In this document: positions 11,637 to 22,109 of the stretch, piece by piece
Numbering within the stretch: the stretch's first letter is position 1
How the letters are laid out: each line of letters opens with the position of its first letter
NCBI RefSeq assembly: GCF_025698545.1
Contig: NC_068570.1
Span: 53,711,924 to 53,775,923 of the forward strand
Length of the DNA: 64,000 bases
Direction of reading: 5' to 3'
Source of the DNA: Gossypium raimondii
Lineage: Eukaryota; Streptophyta; Magnoliopsida; Malvales; Malvaceae
Translations under genes and position numbers: made by a program
The notes under the pieces: generated by a model
Seen by the model: only the letters and a program-made list of their open reading frames with translations
Databases searched by the model: none
Told to the model about the DNA's origin: nothing

Positions 11637-11762
11637 GGTGAGTTAATAATATTTTCATCATTATCTAATTAAGTTAATATCCGTTTAACTCATGACACAA
11701 GTGAGTTAATAATATTTTATCATTATCCAATTGAGTTAATATCCGTTTAACTCATCACACAG
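11637..11762 (+). repeat. 63-bp tandem duplication
   Basis: Two consecutive copies of a unit of about 63 bp beginning GTGAGTTAATAATATTTT and ending TTTAACTCATSACACA(R), with the start of a third. The unit itself has GAGTTAA near one end and TTTAACTCA near the other, so each copy could fold back. Confidence 0.7.
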
Positions 11763-12184
11763 GTGATTATCTCCCAAGGGAAATTCTGATCTCTTAAGCT
11801 TAAAACAACGAAAGCTTTAGTTTCTTACATAGGTCTAAAGTCTAAGCTAAAAGGTTGGACCACTGTTTTTTTTAAATCCACTTTAAAAGCCCTCCCAAAA
11901 TGAAAGATTTCACTATTAGGCCCAATAACATAATTAACCATATACAGATGACTAAATTATTCGTGTAAGTAAGGTCTAATTATCTAAGAATTTGATATTT
12001 TCATTTTACTTAACAAAAATCAATTTGACTTCCTTTACAAAGATAAACAAGGGTATCGTAATAAAAAAATTTTAAAACTGTACGTGAATCAACCGAACTA
12101 AATTTCGAATTTCCCAAAACAAAACTTTAATATAAATTCATTTGAAAAAACAAACCTCAAAAGCTATAATAGAAAAAGATAAAT
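11763..12184. other. 3' flank of TBL copy 1
   Basis: AT-rich sequence downstream of a minus-strand gene; contains its probable 3' UTR. No other gene seen. Confidence 0.45.
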
Positions 12185-14112
12185 TCAAGGATAAAATAAT
12201 TTGGCAAAGAGGAGCTCATTCCAAGTATCTTGAAGGCCAGGCAAACACCAATGAGTACAATCCGCATAACTAATCGGATTAGCCAACTGCTCGGGCGTCA
12301 ATGGATTCCATTGCTTTTTATAAATCGATGTGTGTGCATCTTTACGATAATTTGAGAGTTGAGTGATGTTAAGGAATGTGATGGGGTACTTTGATTTACT
12401 AAACACTTCTCCAATCACCTTCATTATACTTTTTCTACTATCTGAACCCCAATAGTTCGGATCTTCAATCATTGTTGTTTGATTATAACAGTTCTCACCA
12501 AGTTCACCTCCCCAATCTATGCCCCTGTCAAAAGAACGATCCAGCACAAATTAATTTAACAGAGAAAATTCGATAATCAAAACTTTAAATTATATACTCA
12601 CTTTGCATGAGTAGGGGACATGCTAGTGAAAAAAACCCTAGTCTTCTTGCGATCCATATTTTTTCTCACCCATCTCAACATGCTTCTCATTCCCATTCCA
12701 TAGGCTTCCTCAGTTGAAACCTTTATTATTTCTTTATTCTCCTCCTCAAACGATCCTTTCCTGTCCAAAAATATATATTTTTATTCGAAACATTTCTGAT
12801 ATTATATATATATTTAAATATATTAAAAAAATTAAATACACCCATATCCGACACCTACAAGACTTTCATCTCCAGGCCAGTCATCCACCACAAATAGGTA
12901 TTGAAAACCAAGATATCAACCCCTTTCCAATTCTTGCCGTGCTTATTGATCGAACCTTTCCTCACTACTCTATCAGATATCCTATGAACAACCGCATTAT
13001 CTGCGTTCGATTCAAGGAGAAATGGAGCCCAGTAGAATTCAATGCTCGTATTATAATCCTTAAAAAAGAAAAAAGGAGATTTTAACATTAAAAAAAATAT
13101 TGATCATAAATTAAATTAAATTAAATTACGTACCCTGGCTTTGAAAACTGTGAGGGAACCATTTTTATGAGTTTTCATGGATTTCTGGTCATTAGGGATG
13201 AGTTTATGAAGAAGACATATCATTGATACGTATTGACCACGGTTCAATGAGTCACCAACAAACATCATTCTCTTCCCTCTTAGTGTTTCCAACATCAATG
13301 TCGCATTGAAGCTGTTCATTCCATAATAATTAGTATTCTATCACGTTATATATAGTCATAGATTAGAAATTAAATTGTATTTTGTTTATTATATTTTAAA
13401 AATAGATAAATTAGTCTTAGATCAAAGAATAAATTGGTTATTCTGTTAAAAATTTTTACATCATCTTAACATACATGGTCAATTTTTAATAATAGAAATG
13501 GATGAAATTTTTAATAGAATGATCATAATATATAAGGACTGATTTATCATGAATTTGACTCTTCATTATACTTTTACTGTGTATTATATAAAATAAAACA
13601 TTAAAATATGATTAATTTGTTTTTACCTAGGAAGATCGCATCCACGAGGTTGCCATCGCCATTTCTGATAGTCTTTATCAGGCCTTCCATGTTCTTGACA
13701 TGTCAACTGGGGTTGAATGTACGGACACTCCGATTCTTCATAGAGAGGCCGAGTTAACTCGTCCCTCACCCACCTCCCCCTGAATATATCACATCCTTCT
13801 TCGCCCTTCCCTATAGCGAATGCCAACTTCCCTCTTCTTTTCACTAACCCCAACAGCCCCAATTCCCAAGTCAAATCCAAACAACATAAAAATAAAAAAC
13901 AGAGCTTGACTCGTTTGACTGAGTTGAGTTAACTCACCAGGTTTAGACATGGCTCGGCCTGGAATTGGTTCAAGTTGTCCAAGAGTGCACATGAAATCTT
14001 CTCCATAAAGAATAGAAACGAAAACAATGAAAGCTAACAACGTAAAGAGGTAAGGAGAGAGTCGAGCTTTTCTAAGAACAGCAGAGGAAGAAGACGACAA
14101 TGGTGGTTTCAT
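12185..14112 (-). CDS. TBL33: TRICHOME BIREFRINGENCE-LIKE protein, TBL33-like xylan O-acetyltransferase (copy 1)
   Basis: Golgi type II membrane protein of the DUF231/PC-esterase family; the TBL32/33 group adds acetyl to O-3 of xylan xyloses (family knowledge). Six exons with GT-AG junctions keep one frame: 14112-13938, 13843-13627, 13311-13134, 13058-12859, 12760-12602, 12524-12185, giving 422 codons plus stop. The N-terminus has a signal anchor ([15 protein letters not shown]). The TBL domain starts at [13 protein letters not shown], with a [14 protein letters not shown] motif. The PC-esterase part holds the GDSL motif ([12 protein letters not shown]) and the DxxH motif (DCTHWCLPG). Length fits the family. 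A second, related gene lies upstream on the same strand at 38900-42693. The member number is by resemblance. Confidence 0.9.
13395..13560. repeat. Small inverted-repeat (MITE-like) element in TBL copy 1 intron 2
   Basis: TAGATAAATTAGTC...TTATTCTGTTAAAAATTT on the left pairs with AAATTTTTAATAGAATGATC...GGACTGATTTATCA on the right. It sits within the 315-bp intron between exons 2 and 3. Confidence 0.5.
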
Positions 14113-14227
14113 ATCTTTGTTTCTTTAAAATTAAACCCAAAAATCTGTTTTTTTTTTACCTTAAATTTGTGTGGGAATTCTAATTATTTACAAGGGTTTA
14201 GGAATGTTGAGATTGGATTCAAGAATG

Positions 14228-14236
14228 AATATATAG
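14228..14236 (-). promoter_or_regulatory. Probable TATA box of TBL copy 1
   Basis: On the minus strand CTCTATATATTCATTC lies about 120 bases upstream of the chosen ATG, a usual plant spacing for TATA plus a short leader. No other core element was seen. Confidence 0.45.
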
Positions 14237-14239
14237 AGA

Positions 14240-15190
14240 GAAGTATGCAAAGGTTTAATTCCACTACTGTTTCAACAATTGAATACTTTCACGTCTTCTC
14301 ATTCTGAAATTATAATTTTATCATTTATAATACTAATAATTTTATTTAAGCATAAATTCGATATAAACCGAGAAAATAATATAATAATTATAATTATGTG
14401 TAGATAATATTATTAGCATTTATAAATATAATTTCTTTATTATTTTTGGTTACATAAAGTGTTTGTGTTATTTGCAGCTAGAAAATGATTGTTTAGCGCC
14501 TACATTAATCACACTTTATGATTTGTCTTAATATGTTCATTAATTATATTTTCATTAATTACTTACAAATGACAATATGTTCTGTAGATCTACTCAAGTG
14601 ATACATTTTTCTCTTAAAGAAATAAAAAGAGTAGTAGTGGGCAGTAAATGGAGTGTAATGGAGAAGCTATAATTTTCCCTTGGCTTTTAAGCTAAGGATT
14701 GTCCCTAAATTGTAAAAGATGTCATATCATTATCCTACTTTATACACCTATAGTGACATGGACATGCAATTTCTGTCTTCATAATTATATTTAAAATTTT
14801 AGATAAATAATTAATTTTGTAAATATTTAAACATATATATATATATATGTCATGTTATTTTTAATGTTATATATTTAAATTATTTTTGCTATTGTATTTA
14901 ATATTAAAAGAAAAAAATGAAGGTGATGGTGATGGTGATTTAATAAACTAAGGTTGCTTTGTTTTAAGAAATTTAGCATTTAGGTAAGGATTTGGTGACA
15001 TTTTACATTACATTTTGTTGACTTTTTTTTATATGCTTTTACTCTAATGTCTAATCTTTAACAATAAAGCAGCAGTTAGCTGTTTTTAATTGTTGTACAC
15101 CTTGGATGATGCAATGGATCACCTAAATCATTTCCATATATTTTTGTTTATATTAGATTCTACACCCCATAATTAAATAATGAATTAATA
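14240..15190. other. 5' flank of TBL copy 1, AT-rich spacer
   Basis: No gene recognised. It contains a TA-rich run near 14833-14850 and a short GGTGAT triplet-like repeat near 14922-14938. Confidence 0.45.
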
Positions 15191-15199
15191 GTCTATTGA

Positions 15200-15290
15200 A
15201 TTTTAGTTCGATTGGTATTAATATTGTTGTCAAATACGGAAGGACATGGATTCGAGTATGCTAAAACACATTTGTCCTATTATTTAAGGG
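15200..15290 (+). repeat. Possible tRNA-derived SINE head
   Basis: TAGTTCGATTGG at 15204 resembles a pol III A box and GGATTCGAGT at 15248 a B box, 44 bases apart as in tRNA-derived SINEs. The body and tail are not clear. Confidence 0.3.
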
Positions 15291-16330
15291 TGGGAAAAGT
15301 CGTGTCAACAAATCTCTTGGTAAGTACCTGGGATTTAATATGAAGCATATTTCTTCTAAAAGCTCATTTTTTCAATCTACCATTAACAAGCTGAATATCA
15401 AGCTCTAAGGATGGAAGTCCAAATTGCTCTTTCCTGGTTGTAGGTTGACTATGATTTTCTCCATACTCTCAAATCTACCGGTCTTCAAATGATCCTACTT
15501 TAAAGCCCTTGAAAAGGTTTAATAACAAAAGTCTAGTGGAAACAAAAGGAAGGGGAGAGAAAGGTTCACTTTGTATTTGGGATTTGGTCTATACTCCTAA
15601 ATGGAAAGGAGAACTTGACATTTAAAAATCGAAGGATTTTAATTAGGTTCTTTGAGCAAGACAGGCTTGGAGAATAGTTAATAATGAAGATCCTTTAAAA
15701 GAAACACTTTCATAAAAAAAATACTACAGAAATTATGCCTTCCTCAAGGTTAAAACTAAGCCAACTGACATCTGGATGCGGAAAAGCTTACTGCATGGTA
15801 GAGATCTTCTAGTAAAGGGATTAGATTGGCAAATTGGAGATGGCAGTAAACTTCTTTTTTTTTAAATGATAACATCATTCATGAGTTCCAGGTTTCAGGT
15901 GGTGGTAATGCCAACTGTTTAAAAGTTAATGACTGAAGAGAAAGGGGGGGGGGGGGCATGGAAAATGAATGAAGTTAACATACATTTAACTGAAGAATCT
16001 ATGCAAGAGTTATTCAATAAAGGGTTCCCCATACTCGGAGGAGAGGATCAACTAATATGGAAACACAATCCTTTGGGATCCTTTTTTGTAAAGTCAAGAC
16101 ATGCTTCTATTGTCTTTGGAGATCATATTGACAAAATGCTAGCAATAGACAAGAATGGAACAAATCAACTTGGAGGAGGCTTTGGTCACGGAAGGTACCT
16201 TATAAAATTGTTTTCTTTCTTTGGAAACTATGCACTAGTAATCTGCCTTGTATGAAGGAATTTGCTATAAGAAAAGTTGTTCCTTTAATCTCATTTGTCT
16301 ATAGAAAAAAAGGGTGCGTAGAATTTTAGC
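15290..16330 (+). mobile_element. Decayed L1-type LINE fragment
   Basis: Conceptual pieces match plant LINE ORF2: LGKYLGFNMKHI, INKLNIKL-GWKSKLL, GCRLTMIFSILSNLPVF (after RT), LHGRDLLVKGLDWQIGDGSK, then WKHNPLGSFFVKS (linker before zf-RVT), and VPYKIVFFLWKL-type zf-RVT start near 16195. Stops and shifts are many. A 13-G run (15944-15956) interrupts it. It is 5'-truncated, and its 3' end stops near the solo LTR. Confidence 0.72.
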
Positions 16331-16500
16331 ACTTATTCTATTGTTTTTTTAGAGTTTGTTTTTGAAAGTGTATGTAATAGCTCAATTTCGTCCGGCCTAA
16401 ACAGAAACCAAAAAAATAAATAAACCAAATAAAAACCAAAAATAAAAAGTCCAAGTCCATTTACAAAAATAGCCCAAATACAAAAAAAAACCCTAAGGCC

Positions 16501-18842
16501 TGTAATCACTGAATTTTGCCCGGGTTGAATTTTGGGCCGGGTCAATCTCGTATGGGCCCAATGATCGGGCCCATTAGGATTTAATTTTAGAATTGTTTTA
16601 GCCCATTTTTAATGTTTGCTTTAAATATTAATAAAATAGTCATAATAAAATTTTGAAAAAATAAAAAATACAAAAAATAAAAATTACATTTTGACCCTTC
16701 TACTTTGTAAAATTTATATTTTGACCCCAAAATTTTCTTTAAATTACACTTTGACCCCTAATATTTCGTAAATTACAGTCAGGCCCCTAAACTTTCCAGA
16801 AATTACATTTTTGCCCTATATTTTCCTAGAATCGCATTTTTGCCCCAGAAATTTTGCACCCATTACGATTTAGTCCTTCTGGGCATGACAAGACTGCCCC
16901 CAACCAGCATTCTTGCGTGCCCCGCTCGCCACGCCTGCCACCCCAATGCATGGCCTCCCTCCTCCTCTGCCACCTGAAAAGAAAGAGAAAGAAACAAAAA
17001 TTGATGGATTTAAAAAGAGGAATATGAGAGAAAGAGGGGGATTTTCGGATAGGAACCCCCCCCAAAAAAAAAAAAAGAAGCAGAGAAAACTCAAAAAAAA
17101 AAATAAAAACAGCAGTAAGTAAAAAGCCATCACCACCGCCGCACCACCACCGTCACCGTCACCACCTGAAAAGCCGCAATCAATCAAAAAGGAAAGCAAA
17201 GCAAAAAAAGTAGCAGCAAAAAAAAAAAAAACGAAAGAACAACTTCAAAAATCCGGCCGCTCCTTCGCCACCACCGTGCTCACCGCCGCGCCCTTGCATT
17301 CCCACCCCCGTCGCACCTACACAAGCAAGCAAAAAAAGAAAACAAAAAAACAGCAAGTAAAACGAGAAAGAAAACAGCAGCCCAAACAGTAAAGAAGAAA
17401 GAAAAGAAGAAAAGAAAGATAGGAAAAGGAAAAAGAAATAAAAAAAACAGCAGCCCATTTTTGGCAGTCCAGCAGCAGTCCAGCAGCAGTCCACCAGCAG
17501 CAGCCCACCAGCAGTGGCCCACCCTTGCAGCTCCAATCCAGCAGCAGGCCCAGCGCAGCAGTTCAGCAGATTCGGCCCATTTCAACAGCTCCAGTCCAGC
17601 AGGTTCAGCCCAACAGCAGCAGGCCACTGCCCAACAGGCCACTGCCCAGCCCAACGCCCAGCAGCTCCAGCAAGCCACCCATACAGCAGCCCAACAGTTC
17701 CAGCAGCCCAAGCCCACTAAGGCCCAATTCAAAGCAAAAAAAGAAAAGGCCTGTCCTTCAAGCCCACAACTTTGGGCTTTGGGTAATCTTTTTTTTTAAT
17801 CCATTTTAATTTATTTAATTTATTTAAATGGTATTTTATTTAAATTAGCATTTTTTAATAGTTTTTTTTAGAAATATTATTATGTTATTTTATTTGCATG
17901 TTTAAAATAAAAATATATATTTTAATGCATAAGGCAACGAGCCGGTTTAGCATCGAGCCGTTGATTTCATCGCTATGTTGGGTGAATATTGATGGCTCGT
18001 GTTAAATACGGGACGCCCTTATAAAAATCGAAAATATTCAAAATTCCTCGTGTTTTAATAAAAATCCTCGTGTTTTATTAGAATCCCGATTAAATATTAA
18101 TTTGATTTGTTTTGACACTAATTCGACGATTTCATCGCCATATCGGAGTGAATATCATCGATTCGTGTTAAATATGGTATTATTAAAAAAAATCGTGTTT
18201 CAAAAATTTTCATGTCTTCAAAATTTCTCATCTTTCAAAATAATAATAATAAAATTTCCCGTGTTTCAAAAAAATATATTCGTGTTTCTTTTTTTCAAAA
18301 AATTTCCCATGTTTCAAAAAAATATATTCGTGTTTCTTTTTTTTCAAAAAAAAATCTCGTGTTTCAAAATTTTCGTTTTTTAAAAGAGTTTTGTGTTTCT
18401 AAAATGCTTGTATTTAAAACAAAAAATTTTGTGTTTTCAAAAAAAAAAAAAAAAGAAAAAGTTGTTGTGCTTTAAAATTCTCGTGCTTTAATCGGATCAC
18501 GGCTAATATTAAATTGAACTTGTATTTTTGAAAATTAAGACAACGCGCATTTTAACGAGATACCAATTTTGGGCGTCGCGAGGGTGCTAATACCTTCCTC
18601 GCGCGTAACCGACTCCCGAACCCTAATTTTCTCTGGATTTTCACGCAGACCTAAAATTACCTCTTTTTTAGGAAAATTTAAAAATAAATTTTTCTTCTAA
18701 AAAGAGAATTTATTAGGTGTCCGATCACACCTAGAAAAAAAGATCAGTGGCGACTCCCTTTTAAATAAATTGAAACTATGCTTTTAAATTTTCAATAATC
18801 ACTTCAATTAGCGTCCGTACCCAAAATTTTTAGGTCGCTACA
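16501..18842 (+). repeat. 5' LTR of the Tat-like element
   Basis: TG...CA ends, 2342 bp. It contains a GA- and CAG-rich stretch (about 16960-17730), T-rich GTGTTTCAAAA repeats (about 18190-18440), and a terminal block with a hairpin at 18577-18603. It matches 32117-34484. Confidence 0.92.
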
Positions 18843-18844
18843 GC

Positions 18845-18862
18845 TGGCGACTCCACTGGGGA
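18845..18862 (+). promoter_or_regulatory. Primer-binding site
   Basis: TGGCGACTCCACTGGGGA begins two bases after the LTR. TGG pairs with a tRNA CCA end, and the rest is compatible with an arginine tRNA, which is the primer reported for Ogre-type elements. The exact tRNA was not checked. Confidence 0.6.
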
Positions 18863-19079
18863 CTTTTGAGAGTCGAGTCTGACGTTAAACGCGCGTTATC
18901 AAATTTTCAAAATTCTTGTTCAAATTAATTTTAATCGTGATCCTTGAATTTTATCTTCTTTTTTCAAAAAATCATACATCCGCATCCGGTTTTGAAATTA
19001 ATATTTTCTAACTGTTTTACTTTCGTGTTTTTTTCACTTTAAGTTTTGTGGTTTTAGTTTGTTTTTTTAGTAAAATAAA

Positions 19080-19500
19080 ATAAAAGGTTTGTGAGTTTCT
19101 CCCACACACCGTGCACTGCATTCTTGCATAACTTGAGCTCTCTACCCGGCTCTGCTCGCTTAAGTGGAAGTAAACGCTACGCCTTCGTGAGTTAACTCGT
19201 CCCTCCGACAAAGCTAGTGAAATACTTCCGGGTTACATATGACTTATGCTTTCGTGAGTTAACTTGTCCCTCCGCACAGGCATAAGTAAATGTAATCCCT
19301 CGAATTGAGCTCGCGAGCCCTGACGGGCGATAATCGAGGCTCCGTACTAGCCTTAGTAGGTGACAGTATGGACAATTCGAGTACCTTTCTAGAACCGAAA
19401 CTACATATAGTGAACCGTATGAGCCACCCGAGTAGAGCCATGCCGAACCTCCGTCTATCGAATAGTCACCAAAATAAGTACACGGGAGAAACACCTCTTA
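19080..19500 (+). repeat. 5' leader of the Tat-like element with an imperfect internal duplication
   Basis: TTCGTGAGTTAAC-CGTCCCTCCG occurs twice, about 65 bp apart (near 19184 and 19249), within a GC-richer stretch unlike the AT-rich surroundings. No long protein is encoded. Confidence 0.5.
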
Positions 19501-19812
19501 CCTTTTATTTCTTTTGCATTTACACTTATTTAATGAATTAAGTCTGTTTAATAAATTGGGCCGGATAGATTGTCTGATGATATGTGGGGTAGGTTTCTTG
19601 TAAAGCATATTGGGGCAAGAAAAAAGAAAAAATGTGGGCTTTTCCACCAAATTGCATGATTGAATAGCTTAATTCGTTAAATTTTCCATAGTCTTTATTT
19701 TTCTTCTTTCTTCTTTTATATCTGTTGTGATCTCTGACCAGGGTTATTTGTTTTTCATTTTATTTTTCATCATGCATCGTAGACATTTCATTAGGAAGGT
19801 GTTGGTTAAAGA

Positions 19813-21860
19813 TTGGTTGCCAAAAACGGGTTTCTGATGGAGGAGTCAATTACACAAGTAACTGAGAAAAATGCCGTAGTTCGAGATTGGTCTTTGAGGA
19901 CTCAGAAAGCGAAAGGGGATAGTTTAAAAGAAGGATACATCTCTGATCTTCCTGAGCATGTGACTTTGAATGCTCGTCAGAATGATCTCAAAGACTTGAC
20001 TAGGATTTGGAAACAGTGGGACTCAGATACCAAAGGCATTTTCACTGAGAAGTATGGGGATATAGCTCACTTGATAGCAATTGATGTGAACGAGCAGTTG
20101 ATCCAAGCCATGGTTCGATTCTGGGACCCAGCCTATCAATGTTTCACTTTCAATCAGGAAGATATGACTCGACCATAGAAGAGTATGCCGCTTTGCTTCA
20201 GATCGATAATGTGCAACTCAACAAGATATATGTGAAGGAGCCTAAACCAATAACCTTCAAGAAAAAGCTAATGAAGTTGACGGGATGACCGATACATGGG
20301 CTGAAAAAGATAAAGAAGAAGAATGAAGTCGGTTGTGTTCCGTGGTTTTCTCTTGGAGTTAGTTCGTAATCATCCGGATGTTTTGAAAAGAGTAGATTTG
20401 TTTGCCTTGGCCATTTACGGATGGTCGTCTTCCGAAGGTTCTTGGGCATATTGAAGTTGCGGTTGTGGATTTCTTCAAAAGTTGAAGCAAAGAGTCAACC
20501 CGGTCCCAACCATCTTGGTTGAGACTTTAGATCTCTAAATGCTTGTAGGAGAAAAGGGAAGGACGTTTTATTGGATGCGCCGATTCATTGAATGTTTGGA
20601 TCTTTAGCCATTTTTGGAAGGTGGAGCGACGCCTTTCCACATGTTTTCAAAGACATTCGCCTGTTGGAAGCACACCTTGAAAAAGATTGGTCAAGGATGT
20701 CTTTGAACAACACTGGTCTCGCTTTTTGTAACCTCCGTGTCAAGATATAACTTGGAGAGCACCTTGGATTCGTCCCTCTGTCTTATTATACAAGTGTGGA
20801 AACCAAGACTGGATGCCTTTACTAGGATTATGGGGAGGAGTTGGATATGCTCCATTGTTGGTTCAAAGACAGTTCGCTTCGCGACAGTTTGTACCAGTTA
20901 CCAATGGATTGGCACAATCGGAGTTTGCCTTTATGGGTGAGGGTTACATGAAAAAGGTTCGAGATACTGCGAATTCTTGGAGGCAAATCTACCTAATGGA
21001 ATTAGCTCTCTATGTTGATACTATCACTGTAGACTATGACCTATGGAGGGAACGACGAGTGAAGAGTCAAGTAACCCCATCGATTGATGAAGCTTGCCAG
21101 AATCCGTTCTTAGAGAAAATTCCATCCGAGCTAGAAATTTCAAGACATGAATTTGAACGTGAAAAAGCCAAACTGTTGCGAGATATTAGTTCTCTCCAGA
21201 AGGAGAACTACCAGTTGAAGATTGATGTCAAAATTGAAAAATCCAAAACCGAAAAAGTCCAAAAAGATGTTGAAGTTACGAGAAAGGATTTAAGGGACCT
21301 TCATTTGGAAAACAAGAAATTAAGAGGCACTATAAGAAATAGTGGATTGGGCAAAGCATCAGCAGAATGGAAGGAGGAACTAAGCAATATCAAAGGTGGG
21401 ATGGAATTCTGAAAGCCAAAGCGAAGAAAGAAGAGGAAAGAGTCAGACGTGCTATGATAGAGTTGAGGAAGAAGAGTGTTGAACACGAAGTCGTGGATCG
21501 CAGAACTAACAGCTAGTCAGTCTAAGCATCAAGAGCTAAAAGGAAAAATTCGAAGTTTAGAGAGTACACTGTAAGCTCATCAACAATATTTGGATGACCT
21601 CTTGAGGGCTTTAGAAGACAAGAATGGTCAGCATGACTGAGACATTCGCGCCTATGAGAGAGCCCTCCAAGAAAAGGATATGCATCTCGGCAGTTTAATC
21701 AATGAAATTCGTAGGGCGGCTAATTTGCGCATGTAGTACAATTGTCAGATGAAGCGGAAGTTCTCAGTTGCCAATACCCTCCAAGCCAAAGATCAAGCAT
21801 ATCGGAGTTCCTGGAACGTGTAAAGAAGCAAGGCGACGTGGCTAAGAAGTTTGTGTAATC
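19813..21860 (+). pseudogene. Extra open region upstream of gag, broken
   Basis: Tat/Ogre elements carry an additional ORF before gag, and this region sits exactly there. The start reads like plant-transposon ORFs of the DUF7745 kind (ISDLPEHVTLNARQNDLKDL, EKYGDIAHLIAIDV). The later part is a heptad-rich coiled coil (LRDISSLQKENYQLK, RDLHLENKKLRG). The function in the element is unknown. It is broken in several places. Confidence 0.6.
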
Positions 21861-22109
21861 GTAAAACTAATATGGCAAAACTTTTGTAATGGACTCTTTG
21901 ATAAATGAAACGCCCAAGTATGGGGCCATTTGGAATCAACACCTATTTTTGCATATTTACGCATGATTAACATTCATTAATTATTCATTCATTCATTACA
22001 TGCTCATATCTCCCTAATCATTCGCTAAGGTTAAAACCATCTAATCCACAGTTACCACACTACAAGTCTGGAATCACGTCACTCCTATAGGACGCGCTTA
22101 AGAGCTAGA

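Noticed and set aside
12714-13085. Plus-strand open frame over the TBL gene
   Set aside because: It lies opposite a well-supported spliced gene with consistent GT-AG exons.
17461-17799. Gln/Pro/Ala-rich open frames in the LTR
   Set aside because: Several frames are open at once, as expected from a CAG/CCA tract in an LTR; no gene structure.
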